From contig NW_003546449.1 of NCBI RefSeq assembly GCF_000090795.2, forward strand, positions 53,275-117,274: a stretch of DNA of 64,000 bases, in the 5' to 3' direction. Each line of letters begins with the position of its first letter. Position 1 is the stretch's first letter. Both the position numbers and the translations under genes were made by a program. Shown here one piece after another: positions 10,738-23,918 of the stretch. The stretch is from Amphimedon queenslandica (lineage: Eukaryota > Porifera > Demospongiae > Haplosclerida > Niphatidae). The notes below the pieces were generated by a model that was not told the origin of the DNA, searched no databases, and saw nothing but the letters and a program-made list of their open reading frames with translations.

Positions 10738-13450
10738 TTAAATATAATCCTTACCACAAAGAGTTCCAGCAGTCACTGTAGTGTTACCACAAAATAGTCC
10801 TTGACTTTTTCCATCCTCCCTAAAATAGACATTGTACATCTTGCTATCCACAGCGACCATTGGAGGGACTTCTTGGACTATATTGGCAGTCTTGGTCTTC
10901 TTTGACTTTGTCCTCTTTCTCTTGATCCTGTTCACATGTCTCCTCATCCTTTCCATTCCATTTCTCTGTACGCTCCATTCTGCTCTGGCCCCAGATTTCA
11001 GACTAACTTCAACGTCACGTTTCTGCATGGTGGTAGAGTTTCGAGAGCAAGAGCCACAGAGAACAAGACCACGTACATAGAAATTGACAGTTCCACCTGT
11101 AGCACTAGTGACTGTTTTAGTACGACCCTTCTTTGTTTTCTTTGTTTTCTTTGTCTTCTTTGATTTTCCTGTTTTGAATTTTGTCTTGAATTTTATGGTC
11201 TTTCTTGTTTTCTCTTTGAAGTCTTCATAGCAAGCACTGGCACTCAAATGGAGGATAGGATCAGTACAATTCCTAATGAAAGCATTGCTCCCACCAAGAG
11301 CTGCTTGGAGTGCTCTCATTGGAAGTCCAGCCTGGCTTTCTATTGTAGAACAGTTGCAGAGAGCTGATATATTTCTTGTCAAGAGTATATCAACTATGAA
11401 TCCTTCAGCAGGATTACACTGGCCACCAGTGCTTATGATTGGGCGAACAGTAACAGGTGTACTAGGCATCACTGCAATAGTGGAGTCATTAGTTACTGGT
11501 GTGACAGTAACGGTATATGCATTCTGAGGATTAATGTTGGTTATTATTGTCTGACTAGCTGAGCCTGGACCAACTGTGAAATACTGTGTTGTGCCAGTAC
11601 TGGTCTCTGTAACACTGATATTGTATCCCTGCACATATGGACTATTTATTGGAGTCCAGGTCACATTGATTGAGCTAGGATTGTTGGTATTTCTTACAGC
11701 AGTTACTGATTGAACTGGACCAACAGAACCTTCAAATAGAAAAAAAGGAAAAAATTATATAACAAAACTGGGCTAATTTCTGTATCTTACCTATCGTATT
11801 ACAGCCAACAGTGACAGTTCCCATTGCATTAGCAAATGTACAACTATATATTGCAGCAGCAGAAGAAGTGAAGGGTACACAGACTCTATACATTATAGGG
11901 ACTGTAGACTTGGTTATTGCTGTTGGTATACTGCTAAGAACAAAAGATGATCCAGACACAGAGCATGATGCACTGGTGGGTAGTCCACCAGTAAGGTTAG
12001 CACAGAGAGCTAGACCAGATGATATGGGCAAACACTCTCCAGCAGGTGAACCCATTGGTGCTGAAAAATCTAAACAAAAAACAATATAAGTATTAATACC
12101 ATACAAATGACTAATATTTTAAAGCACATGTCAATATCCTTAGTACCATACCTCCAGGGTTTCCAATCTGCAGAAATGAGGCAACACCATTCACTGAGCA
12201 AGTGTAGACACCAGAGGGGAACCCACCATTACCGGAGGGTACCAGCCCCAGTTGACCAGCGCTACTAATGACACCCACTCCACCAGATGGTGGGCTCGTA
12301 GGTCCCAATACAGTTCCATCAGGTAGCGTCCAGGTGATGTTAGAGTTAGCATTGGATGAAGAACACCACAGTGGGAGGTTGCTTGCTATACTTGATATAG
12401 GAAGGAAACTGTTTGGATTGACAAGCACTGAAGTACCACTCACAAATCTGCTACCTAAAATACAGAGCAACAATGAATAAAATAAAGTACAGTAATCATT
12501 GTAGCACATGTATCAGTTATCTATAATGTATATTTACCAGATGAAGGAAGACTAGGAGCTGTGAGACCTATTTTTAAAAAAGAAATCATTAAAAGAGAGT
12601 ACAAACACATGTTAAGGTAGCTCACTTGAAGTAGCTCTACAAGTCATGGTAACAGTAGAAATAGCTCCTGAAGGCCCATTGCTTATAGCACAAGACACTG
12701 TGAATGGAAATGAGCCTTGAGTAAAGCTAACCCCAACACGATATGCAGTGTCGTTGAGTGTGTTTCTAGTAATTGTGCCAGAAACAGCAGTATCATCTTG
12801 ATCACGGCACGAGACTATAGTTGGAGAAATGTGAGAAATACTGGTGGCTAGTTCAAATCTGTTTGGGTTGATGCCTGACTGAAAGCATGAGGTATCTGAA
12901 ACACTCACAGAAGAACTTCCTACAAATACCAACAACAAAATGAGTAATATACATGAAAGTGAGGTTTACTTACCAATAAGGAATGACTCTAAAACCTGCT
13001 CATTTCCCTGATCATCAGTAACACAGCACTTATAGATGCCTTCGGCCAATAGAGTGCCATCAGTGGTAGGAGCAAGACCTAGTGATGATCCTTCAGAAGT
13101 ACTAACTAGCATAACTGTTGCACCACTCCCTGAAGTGGTGCTAGAGCTAAGCTCAGTTCCACCAGGGAGCTTCCAGCTAATGGAGGCTGAGGTACTTGCA
13201 CTGGAGCACCATAACTTGTTACCAGAAGTAACTAGAACTGATGCCAGTTGAGGATAGAGTGGAAGAGACCTGTTAGTATGATGGAGCTCAACTCCTACAA
13301 GAGAGAGAGAAACAGAGTGGTTTTAATATAAAGTGTAAAACTGCTATCATCATCATGCTAATACTTACCACTGCTTGGGAAAGTTGCTGGTTGAGAAACA
13401 GCAAATTGCAGAGCAGAAAAGCAAAAGAAAATCACTAAGATGAGATTCAT
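10738..13450 (-). CDS. Secreted immunoglobulin-like/fibronectin-III protein with basic C-terminal tail
   Basis: Seven exons encode about 766 residues. Residues 1-19 form a signal peptide (MNLILVIFFCFSALQFAVS). Four Ig-like modules follow, roughly one per exon; two show clear Ig patterns (LWCSS...ISWKLPGG...GIYKCCV and PLWCSS...NITWTLPDG...GVYTCSV). An FN3 module starts the last exon (NVTWTPINSPYVQGYNISV). The tail has many N-glycosylation sequons, Lys/Arg-rich runs (KKTKKTKKTKKG, NRIKRKRTKSKK) and paired Cys. I see no transmembrane segment, so it is probably secreted and extracellular. Domain-per-exon structure is typical of shuffled animal extracellular genes. A donor-like GTAAGG sits 15 bases before the stop, so a longer isoform is possible. 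I cannot assign an orthologue. Confidence 0.8.
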
Positions 13451-14055
13451 GATTGACTACACAATGAGTATTAGACTACCTCTGCAGTCAGTGTGATTCT
13501 ACAGAGCTAAACACCTCTTCTTTTATAGAACCTAGCAGCTAGCAATACACCCACACAAACCACAGATAAAAGCTCATTATAAATGCCATACTCCTTTAAA
13601 GTGGGTCTACTCTAGCCAAGATCTCACAAGATAATAATTGAATTCTTCTCATGCTGCATGTATATGGCTGTAGCCAGGATATGACCGTAGCAACCTCATC
13701 GCTAAGCAACCACTATGATCGAGATGAAATAATAAATGACATAACTGTAATTACTGTATCAGTTTGATAGTAAGGGCTTAATAAAGACTAGATGGTGCAT
13801 GGTATAATGATAAAAATAACTGATAAAAAGAGCTTAAATGTCCATCAGCACTAATAAATGCTTTGTTATGGATGAGATGAAAAAATAATATCAAGATAAC
13901 ATATAAAATCGTTTATAATAATGCGAAGTTTCGTTCGATTAAGTTTTCAGTAAGCGATGTTGAACTGACAATGCTAGTTCTTGGATATTTCTGATTACGT
14001 CAGGATATCTACACACAATTAACAATAGTCACTCACACAAACACACACTCATGAC
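13451..14055. other. Intergenic region upstream of the Ig/FN3 gene
   Basis: About 600 bp between the Ig/FN3 start and the NCAPG2 stop (both minus strand). It holds a TATA box for the Ig/FN3 gene. Nothing coding is seen. Confidence 0.6.
13521..13527 (-). promoter_or_regulatory. TATA box of the Ig/FN3 gene
   Basis: TATAAAA on the minus strand (context TTCTATAAAAGAAG), about 71 bp before the start codon, so a start site near 13495 would leave a short leader. The divergent housekeeping promoters in this window lack such a box. This suggests regulated expression (inference). Confidence 0.6.
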
Positions 14056-14892
14056 TTACTCTGGCTCAGTGAGACTACTACTGGTCATACTGGTTTTAGA
14101 AGCAATCAAACAGGTATCCACTAGCCGGAGGAGCTCTTCATTAAGAGGAGATTCTATAACAAGATAAAAGGAATGGATGCAGTTTGTGGATCACATGTGA
14201 AAAATTCCAAACTCAACACAAACAGTGTAATTGACTAGTGGCTCGACTCTAATTGTGAAAAGTGAATAAAAGAGAGCAAGCACTAGGAATGCAGATCACC
14301 CCACGGGATAAAGCAGGTCAGACCACAGGCTAATCCTATGAAGTGAGACAGAAGGGCTTCTGCTTAATGACATTGTACAGGACTAACATCCCAACTAAAT
14401 TTGTACACACACACATATACACTTAGATCTGGTGACAAACATCATTCTACGAACATAATGGACAATGTTCACATACTATTAGTGAGGGAGCTGGCAATAT
14501 GGAGAGCAGAGAAAAGACACTCAGGTGAATCAGTGAGAAGATCAATTCCTTCTACATCATAGACCAAATGAGAAACAAACAGCCTATAGAGATACAATCA
14601 TAAATGAGTAATAAGAACACACACACATATACCTTCCACTAGGTGTAGTCCTACAAGCAGAATCAACCAGGAGTGATGTGTAATGAGGTAGTTCACTGAT
14701 GTCAGTTGGTATAGACATTGATGTGTTTAGTCTTAGCTGCTCCACATGAGCTGAGAGGGTAGCTTTAGCAAGTGATGTAAAGATAGGGAAGGAGGAGAGA
14801 GAGACTATCAGTAACTGGTGATACACTGACATGAGAATGGCTCTGCTAAGAACTGGTTTAAAGTGTGACCATAACTATAGAATAAGTATAAG

Positions 14893-14953
<61 letters not shown>

Positions 14954-17900
14954 TACATCAATGTATCAATATTTTAGTAAATTACTTTTTTAAATGCTTC
15001 AGGCTGATCGTTAGCAATAAGCCTCAGTTCAGATAATATTTTGTCAAGAAGCATTGATGGGGTGAGTAAAGAGGAAGGAGATATGATGCTACCCACTTCT
15101 GAGTAACTCCCAACCTCAACGAGTTGATATAACACTACTGATAACGAATGACCAAATGATATTAGCCCACCTATCATGAAATAATAATAAAATAAATAAA
15201 TATCATGTACACTGGGTAGCCTATCTAACCACTGTCTATTATCTTAATGGCAGACTGTGACACACTGACATCCATTGATTCACCTATTAGACCACACATT
15301 AGCATATCTGATAGAACAGTCAGTAGGGCCTAATGATACACATACTTGTACATAAGATGCACCTTAACTATAAACAAGAGTAGCTCTAAATAATTACGTA
15401 CTCTTTTTGCTATAAACTAATAGACAAATGTTATAATCTAACAAAGCATCATAATTAGAAATCCTTAAAATTCATTTGCATAATACATAATTATTGTGGT
15501 TGAACGCTACAATGATTACTAGTACTAGGAAGTTCTATTAGACACAATACTGGGGAGTTCTCTCACACGTACTCCTCCTGGAGACTGCTATCAAGGTATA
15601 ATGGTCATTTAGTCTCTGAGTGAGTTTGTGTACATAAACACAATTCTTTCATTCTCTCAAACATCAATCAATATCACAGGTCTCATTCCCTCAGTCTATT
15701 TCCTCCATCAAGACTTGTATGTGTGCAAACTATAACCCACTCTCTCTCTCTCTTTTATCCAATTCTCACTCCCTCCCTCTCTTTATCTGAGTATACCTCA
15801 ATCAGTGAGTGTATGAGGTAAGCATGAGGTGTACTGCTATTGAGGACACCATCTTCATCCGATTGACTGATCCATCTTCTCTTTCTTGTTTTGTTATTTT
15901 TCAATATTTGCTGCCACTTCTCTGATGAAGTAGATAAAAGTGGAATGACCTTCTCCTCATACCAAAGCAGGACTTCTTCTAGTTGCTTGTGAAACTCTTC
16001 CTTATCATCAGACTGTGCAATAAAAGGTAGAATTAGTACTTTATACAGTGCTTTGTATATGATGGTAAAATATAATAATAATAATAATAATTGTGAGATA
16101 ATAATGTAATCATGAAGTCCTACAAGTTAACATTATATAACTGCTTTAGGTAATACTCTGGGACCAAACAAACAATTAGTCTTAATAATCAGTCGCTAAC
16201 CACAAGTATAGCATGAAGGACAACATGAAGCATTAGCAATCAACTATAAACGTCATTAATAGAGTACTGCATTGGAAATACATGTATGTGTAGTTAATAT
16301 ACATGTGCATGCAAAATACGGTAAGCATCAAGTTGGGTCTCTTTAAAATTTAAATTTTCCACCTACATGTACATGTGTACTAGCTCTGCTACTTTTTGAG
16401 CTTAATAATTATTAAATTTATAAGTGCAAAGTGGCATAATTTGTGGTCAATTGAATGATACTGTTATGTGTACTTCACAGAGCATGTACTAGTGTTATGA
16501 CTGACACTTAATGTTCTCATTCACTCATTCACCCATACAGAGAGAGAGAGTGAGTTCAATGTCTGTCTGGTGACTCATAATGAGTAAACAATACCCACCG
16601 AAGGCACTGATCTAATTATAGTAACACCTAGAGGCCTAATATAGCACAATGAGTGCAAGGCAATCTATAAACACTATTGGGTGCTACACTGCTACTGGAA
16701 CTAAGCAAAATAGGATAAATATATTGCAATCTCATTTACTCAGACCACTCCTGACAACACACAGCTAATACTGTGCATAAATAAGGTAAAGTATTGTACA
16801 ATAGACTCACCTTATGCTCAGTCATACTGTGTGCTGTCATACGGATGTAAGTGCCAACTGATTCAACAAGAAACCTCTCAGTACTAGAGGCAGCAGTATC
16901 TATTGCTGTTAGCTGATCCTCAATGTGTCCAAAAGTAGTTTGTAATAAAGGAATGAGCTCCCAGAAATGAGATAAATCCTTCACTTTACTATATAAAGCA
17001 GGATGAGTCTGAGAGAGGTGGGAGTGATAGAGAAAGAGAGAGAATTAATAAAAATGAGCATTATAAAGTACAGGGACATAGAAAGAGCTGAAAAGTTTGT
17101 AATAAGAGATTGTGAATGGAAGTTCGTTTTAATTTTTTTTTTACCATTAAATGATTGAGTATCCTCAATGCCACACTAGGAGAAGGAATAACTCCATCAT
17201 AATCACTCACTCCGTCCTTATCTCTTCCTTTTTTCCTCCTGCTCCTCCTGCTCCTCCTTTCTCCTCCAATAGTCTCACTCACATTCTCTTTCCCTCCTCC
17301 GTCTCTATGCAAACCAGTTTCTAAACCTCGTCTGACCAGTTCCAATACAGGAACTTCCTGTTCAAACCTACTCAGTGTCACTAGTAATGCCAGAGGGTCT
17401 TCATTGGCCTCTGATGATGCAAGGATGTCACAAAGAGTCTTTATCTTTAAAGATCCAATGACTGATTTAGGCAGTAGAGACCCAATGAGATATACTGAAT
17501 GACAACCACGAGTATCCTGCAAAAAATACAGAATAACAAATAAAATTATACATTCATAAATTTTATAGTAAAAATGTACATAAATACATCTGTACATGTA
17601 CATGGATTTTATCAATAATAGTATTTATCATTTTGCCTGCTATTACTACATTTATATTTTACCTTAAAATATTCAAATAATTTTGGAAATAAACTCTTTA
17701 CTTCCGGGATCACTTTAAAATCCTTTGCATCCTTTTCCTTTAATCTTAGTCCCTCCATTAAAATAACTACCACTTCCAGCAGTGATACGAGAACCTCCTT
17801 ATCACACAAAGGATGACTCACTTCGGCTACACAAAGGTCACTTTCATGACCGCTACACTCTGTTTCAACGTCATTGCTATCAGTTTGATGTGCTTTGCTG

Positions 17901-19115
17901 ACTCCATTGAGAGTAACATGGTTGGTTTCTGGTCTCTTCTTTTCCCTGTCTTGTCTGGCTCTACTCTTGTTGGCATTAGTCAAGTCACTTCCATCAATAT
18001 TAGTTCCGATGTATTTCAATAGAGATGTCATGAAACTTTCTATAACAAGACCAGAGAGAAAACAAAAAAAAGATTTTAAACTACAGGCATATCAGCATTT
18101 CCCACAGGATGCTGGCATAGTGCTCATGCAGCTTGTTGTCAGTGGATTTTCAAGTTGCTCAAAAATTGGGTGAAAGACCATAGTAGAGGGTATTTTGACA
18201 AAAATCATGAAGAGAGTTTTCTCCATTTTTATAATTTTTTCTGATAGATATACATGCCCTTATGCTGTGTATCAAGTTTGAGCCGATTCCGATCAAATTT
18301 AGATTTTTTATGAATTTTTAAAGTTGCTCAAAAATCAGCCTGATGACCTAAGGCTATAGCCTTTGGTCTTGAGCCAAATTTTGTCAAAAATGACTAGGAG
18401 AGAATTTTCCACTTTTATAATTTTTTCTGATACATATACATGCCCTCATGCTGTGTATCAATTTTGAGCCGATTCCGATCATATTTGGATTTTTTATGAA
18501 TTTTAAAAGTTGCTTAAAAATCGGGCTGCTGTTATAGGATGCTTTGTATGAAAACCCAATTAGTATTAACTAACCTATATCTTTTGCTGTCATATAGTTC
18601 AATGCCTCAAAATAAAACCGTCTAAAAGAGAGTGGGTTTGATCGTACTAGTACAACACAGCGATTGAGTGCAGCAAGAGATGACGATGATTTTGGTTTGA
18701 ATGTGTCCATTAGCAAACTAATAGTCCTCTTAATCACAGGGGCACTCCCAGTTTCAATACAAGCTAGTAGTTGATCGATACTGCATATGGTCCAAAACTA
18801 GAAAAGAAAAGTAACATGTAAAAATGTAAATTACAGTAAATTATGCAACGAAAAGTAAGTAAATGTAAATGTATTTAATATTGAAAGACTGACTTTGATG
18901 GCTCTCAATCCTTTGATTAAAATCAACAGATCAAGAAATGCGATTCTAACCCTCTCGGACCGATCGTGAAGATGAGCCTTTAATACTGGGAGGAACTCCT
19001 TAAGGAATCGGTGACTTAATCTCTGATCTAGAACCACACCTACGCCCTTATAAGGAAAAAAGCAAGAATAAAAGCAAATCCTTCTCTCTCTCCCTCCCTC
19101 CCTCTCTCTCTCCCT

Positions 19116-19189
<74 letters not shown>

Positions 19190-20321
19190 AACCTGCAGTA
19201 CAGCAATCCTTACATCACTAGAGGTAGTATCAAAAGCTAATTGATGTATGATGATTCTAATTATATCACTAATGACAGGGGCAGGTATCATCTCCCAGTA
19301 ATAAGACAGCACGTGACACACTCCAGATACACAGCTGGTTCTTACAACTACTGACTGATCCATTAGTAGCTCCTGGAAAAATATTAAAATAAAAACAAAA
19401 CTAGAGCAATACAAAATTGTATGCATATTTTACCATTAACATGCTTAGACAATAGACATTGGACAATTATTAGTGCTCGTGCATTATAAGTTTTGTCTAT
19501 GGTGGTTGGGACAACCACTTCAACAAATGAACCAACCAGTTCATCACTTAGACCAACCATGCAATTAATACTAATAACCATACATAAAGCATGATATTGT
19601 AGTCTACTAGTATGGTGTACATAAATTTAAAAGGAACAATATTAGTCTCCAACCGCTTCTAATTTTTTTATAGGCAGTACCCTATATTACATGTACATGT
19701 ACATACTTTCATTAAATTGAACTGTCTCTGTATCTCCTCGTCAATCTCAGGTTTGGTATAGTTCGGGTCGTACAGAGGGAACCCGTCAAGCATCAGTGTA
19801 AGAGCATTAGCCCTCACATCAGGTGATGCTACTCTCAGTGAGCGCCAGAGGAGCGGCTTATACAAACGATAGAGCACCTCCTGCACTGATCTCTGAGTGA
19901 TCTCTGAATGGAACTGGTTCAATAACTAGAGATTGATAAAACCATCATCATTAATTTGAATGGATGATCTCAGCTTATTTAAATAGGCAACCATACAGCT
20001 ATTAAAACATGTACATGTATATTTAAAGATATGCATCTTCAGTATAATACAGACACACATAATATTATAAAAAAACATACACAAAAGCATAGGTACAATT
20101 ATCATAATACTAAACAATATGCTATAGCTACTAACTCTTCTCAGTGTAAGAAAAGGTGATCTCCCTCCTCCTCCTTTCCTTGGTGCATGTATACACAAAT
20201 GGATGAGGTCTTGTAAGTAATGAGTCTCAATGTGGTGAAGGAGACTCCCTGAAGAGATCCTCCAAGCTCTAAAATAAACTTTACCATACGCCTCAACCAC
20301 CCACCTGCAATAAATACATAT

Positions 20322-20354
<33 letters not shown>

Positions 20355-20719
20355 CTTATATAGCATGTATATGGTATATGGTAGACCCACTAGTGCTACA
20401 ATTTATGGTACAATGAATGAGCAATGGGAGCCAATGGGTGGATGTATAGTGTGTATATGTAGTGTCTGTGAAGAGAGTAAAGGGGCTCACTTTGGTGCAT
20501 CTGGTAACATTGATTTGATGACACTGTGAATGACATCGGTGAATTGAATGTCAAAAGTAAATGTGTAGCTAATGAATTTGACACCCTAAAAGAGACAAAG
20601 TGTATTTATGTGTACATGACAGTACATTAAAGTAAAAATAATATACCATAAAATAATAATAAAAATAAAAATAACTTGTTTAGGCTTTTTTGTTACTTTT
20701 TCTCTACTACTACAACTGC

Positions 20720-20775
<56 letters not shown>

Positions 20776-22224
20776 TTTAGGTACTTGTTACTTTAAACTT
20801 GCCTCTGGTGATTTCAAAAAGAAAGGAGAGATTAACGTTTTCAGTAGTAGCTCTTTGATAGAGTCAGCACTTTCATCCTCAAAATCCAAGAGGAAGAAAG
20901 ACTCACGTACAGACCACAACCTCTTCAAATCAACCACCTGTTGGATGACAACACAGCAATCAAAGCAAATAAAATTAAGCAACATAAGTTAACATAGATT
21001 TCAATACAACCAATTCATCTTAAAACATCACAATTAAGATACAATATTATTATTACTATTGCTTTTACATTACAACGCTTTCCTGCTTTACCTTGGTGCT
21101 GTTGTGTGCTTTGGCTAATATGAATAGTATCGTATTAGTGACTAGGAGCTCTTTCATTCGAAGGTCTTTATTCCACCACGTCTCACACATCAGAGAAATG
21201 GAGTCCGTTAGTTTGAAATACTCTTCACTAAATGTCAACATGAAACCTATAAGATGTATATGTACATAAGAGAGTGAGATATAGCAATATTACATGTAAT
21301 TTGACGTACAACTACATGTAGGTTTTCCCATAGGCCTATGTTCTCAAACCAAATTTTGCCAAAATTAAAAAGGAGATAATTCTTCATTTTCATAATTTTT
21401 TCTGATGCATATACATGTTTTTATGTTGTGTAGAAAGTTTGAGCTCATTCCAATCAAAACTGGGTTTTCCATAAATTTTTAAAGTTGCTCCAAAATCTGG
21501 CCAAAGTCCCTGTACATAGTCGTTGGCCAAATTTTGTCAAAAATGGCAAGGAAAGAATTCCAAGTTTTCAAATTTTTTTCTGATACATAAACATGTTTTG
21601 ATGTTGCGCAGAAAGTTTGAGCTTATTCTGATCAAAATTGGATTTTTTTAATGAATTTTTAAAGTTACTCCAAAAGCCATAATAAAGGCATACCCATGTA
21701 TGCTATTGCCAACTCATGAAGCACGAAACCCTGTATATTAAACACATAAAAGAATAAGTAGTACTATTAAAACTCTTACTATGTAAATTTACTGCCAATT
21801 CCAATAGAAGGTCACTAACTACAGGGGACTCCTCATTCGTTATATAAGAATATACCCAATGGACGATCCCTTCAAATGTAGCCACTATCTCACTTAAGCT
21901 TCCCTCAACAGCTACTAATGTATCACTATCCTCCTCTCCATCGCCCTCGTTAATGGCTACTTTATCCATAGTATCACTACATAGCTTTAGGAGTGAGTCC
22001 CATACAAGTTCTCTGTCGTTTGAAGGAAGAGATTGTAGAAATTCTTTTATTGAGATTGATTTTGATCGACTGGGTTTTATCTATTAAAAACAAATTACAT
22101 TAAAAAAATTTCTATCTCTTACACTGCTTCTGTACAAAGAAAGAAAAGGTGAGGGGTCTTTTGAAGCATTTGAAATGGATTTTAAAATGTCATCCTTCTT
22201 ACCCGCCATTTTATTATTGCCCAT
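14056..22224 (-). CDS. NCAPG2: Condensin-2 complex subunit G2
   Basis: Twenty exons give about 1,216 residues (human 1,143). NCAPG2 is the HEAT-repeat kleisin-associated subunit of condensin II, which compacts and shapes mitotic chromosomes from within the nucleus. Strong family segments are readable: KVYFRAWRISSGSLLHHIE, EVLYRLYKPLLWRSL, SYYWEMIPAPVISD, QLAFDTTSSDVRIAV, LSHRFLKEFLPVLKAHLHD and SERVRIAFLDLL. These are the HEAT core. A Lys/Arg-rich low-complexity patch (RRSRRSRRKKGRDKD) lies about two-thirds along. The start is the 22224 ATG (MGNNKMAGKK); the 22209 ATG is an alternative. Intron 5 begins GC (GAG|GCAAGT). Introns carry repeat-family units and a long (CT)n tract. It shares a divergent promoter with the NAB-like gene. 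Confidence 0.93.
14893..14952. repeat. (AAT)n microsatellite
   Basis: Nearly perfect TAA/AAT tract of about 58 bp inside an NCAPG2 intron. Confidence 0.95.
18110..18545 (-). repeat. Two to three units of the ~180-bp repeat family in an NCAPG2 intron
   Basis: Lies in the intron 18040-18574. It shows repeated AAGTTGCTCAAAAAT, ATAATTTTTTCTGAT, ATACATGCCC and GAGCCGATTCCGATCA blocks. It is the inverse orientation of the POFUT2 array and the subtype seen at 21.3 kb and 37.7 kb. Confidence 0.85.
19081..19187. repeat. (CT)n / CCCT microsatellite
   Basis: Over 100 bp of CT with CCCT interruptions in an NCAPG2 intron, directly before the acceptor-side exon. Antisense reading gives a spurious Arg-Glu repeat. 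Confidence 0.95.
20719..20773. repeat. (AAT)n microsatellite
   Basis: Perfect AAT tract of about 54 bp in an NCAPG2 intron, close to the GC-type donor of that intron. Confidence 0.95.
21320..21690 (-). repeat. Two units of the ~180-bp repeat family in an NCAPG2 intron
   Basis: Contains CATAATTTTTTCTGATGCAT, GTTGTGTAGAAAGTTTGAGC and TTTTTAAAGTTGCTCCAAAA twice with variation. Same orientation as the 18.1-kb copies. Confidence 0.85.
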
Positions 22225-22451
22225 TTCCTGTGCATGCGTAGTCTAGTCTAGTCGACCCGTTACACCCATCCGCTGTGTCGATCCTGCGCATGCGCAGTTG
22301 GTAAACATCGGAACACCGATATTAGAGATAGGCACAGGACACAGGAAAGCTATTGGTAAGAATAATTACAAGATAAGACAATATCTAGCAGTGATTTAGT
22401 GTATCCTCACTAAGAAAGAGAAGTATCTACTGCTTACCATTGCTTTTATAC
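22225..22451. promoter_or_regulatory. Divergent NCAPG2/NAB-like promoter with NRF1-type palindrome
   Basis: 227 bp separate the two start codons. The perfect palindrome TGCGCATGCGCA lies at 22285-22296 and matches the consensus of NRF1, an activator common at animal housekeeping promoters. A related half, GCATGCG, sits near 22232. No TATA box is seen. A GGTAAGAATA donor-like site at about 22354 suggests a 5'-UTR intron on the plus side (inference). Confidence 0.65.
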
Positions 22452-23918
22452 ATGGAATCCATCGGCGACGCTCTTCAAAAAGCAAACCTTTCGCAATACA
22501 TCACACCATTGCTGGACATAGGCGCCGATGACTCTGAGCAACTGGCGTCCCTCCCAGAGCCGGACTTCCAGAGTCTCCTCGAGATGACCGGCATGTCCAA
22601 GAAGCCATTCCACGTCCTCCGGTTCAAGAAGGCCATCAACCGGTTGGGTCCATCGGTGGGCGGAGGAGGGCCCAGTGGTCTAATGGGCAGTGAGGCGGTG
22701 GGTGATAGCTCGACCCACACTGTTACTGTTTATGCAACACAGATAGACGAACCTGGATCTATTGCTGGGTCTTTGCAAAGACCATCTCCTGTAGTACCTC
22801 AACCAATGCAATTGCAAAGCAGTGGTGCCAGTCAGCACCTATCATCATACTCACTAACTCAAAACAGCAATAGTTTATTTGAATTAATGGCTACTAGATC
22901 AGGAGTTCCTAATTCTTCAAGACTTTCTTTGATAAGCAGGGACCAGTTGCAGGCCCTAGTGGACGATACTGTACCTGTGCAGCAAGAACTGGGACCAAGC
23001 CCTATCTCACCCATGATATGGGACAAAGGAAGGCTGGAGATATTCCGAAAAGCATCCATTATTTTCAGTAGCAGCATTTCTCCTCTGACTGATCAGGAGC
23101 AGTTACTGAATGAGGCAGCGCTGCAGCTGTGCCTGTGGGATCCCACGCTACTAGTAAGACAAAAGGATCTGATTCAATTGGCAAAGAAACTCGTCAAACA
23201 ATATCCTTCGATTGTACTTGAAACTGGGCACCCCATTTATTCTGCCATAGAACCCAAGACTGACCTCTCTTGGTCTCTCTTCCCTACCTCATCCATTCGT
23301 CTACCTCTTTCAGTCAATAGAGGCCCGGATGGTAAGTTTAGAAATTGCTTTGAGGAGAATTATGAACGTCGTGAGCTCCAAATCCAACAAGTGGAGCTCC
23401 TCATAGGAGAGAATGCCTCCAAAGAGAAGATGAAGCAAGCATTGCTGCTGCAGGCTAAAGAAAAGATGGACTACTCCCTTGCTCTTAAGATACAAGAGGA
23501 GCTCTCAGTCCTTGGTAAGACACAGAGAGAATACAAGACAGAGTTGTCCCGATTAAGAAGGGTACAACGTCGCTCAGTTAGACATCAAGAAATGAAGAAA
23601 GCCAAGAAAAGTAACACGTTTGAAGAAAGCCCAAACTCTGACTTTCAGCCAAGTGCATGTGGCACACCGGTGGCTATGACAACTGAAACTCCAGAGACCT
23701 TTAATCTGTCATCTCAGCAATCAAACAGCATACCGGTTACCATGAAAACTGATGAGGGAGTAAGGTTGGCACCAGGGGATGGAGAGGGAATACCCTTACA
23801 ATTACACACTTACATACACGAGTCAGTTCCTGGCACTTCATCAATGCATTCATACTCCACTGGTTCAAACCCAGTACTATCAGTTTCATCATCAAAAAGT
23901 TCTCATAACAGCACATAA
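22452..23918 (+). CDS. NAB-like transcriptional corepressor (SAM/NCD1-type N-terminus)
   Basis: A single exon of 488 residues. Residues about 3-70 form a SAM-like fold with ALQKANLSQYITPLLDIGAD and LLEMTGMSKKPFHVLRFKKA. The latter closely follows the NAB1/NAB2 NCD1 pattern (ALVGMATKPLHVRRLQKAL). NCD1 mediates self-association and binding to EGR-type zinc-finger factors. A second conserved-looking region (about 170-270, LCLWDPTLLVRQKDLIQLA) and a basic coiled coil (about 300-390) follow, then a Ser/Thr-rich tail. The first true ATG is 22452. I am fairly sure of the NCD1 match; whether the middle region is NCD2 I cannot tell. AATAAA at about 24000 may be the poly(A) signal. Confidence 0.7.
   Translation: MESIGDALQKANLSQYITPLLDIGADDSEQLASLPEPDFQSLLEMTGMSKKPFHVLRFKKAINRLGPSVGGGGPSGLMGSEAVGDSSTHTVTVYATQIDEPGSIAGSLQRPSPVVPQPMQLQSSGASQHLSSYSLTQNSNSLFELMATRSGVPNSSRLSLISRDQLQALVDDTVPVQQELGPSPISPMIWDKGRLEIFRKASIIFSSSISPLTDQEQLLNEAALQLCLWDPTLLVRQKDLIQLAKKLVKQYPSIVLETGHPIYSAIEPKTDLSWSLFPTSSIRLPLSVNRGPDGKFRNCFEENYERRELQIQQVELLIGENASKEKMKQALLLQAKEKMDYSLALKIQEELSVLGKTQREYKTELSRLRRVQRRSVRHQEMKKAKKSNTFEESPNSDFQPSACGTPVAMTTETPETFNLSSQQSNSIPVTMKTDEGVRLAPGDGEGIPLQLHTYIHESVPGTSSMHSYSTGSNPVLSVSSSKSSHNST

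Noticed and set aside
19040-19200. Arg-Glu repeat protein
   Set aside because: Translation of the (CT)n microsatellite on the opposite strand.
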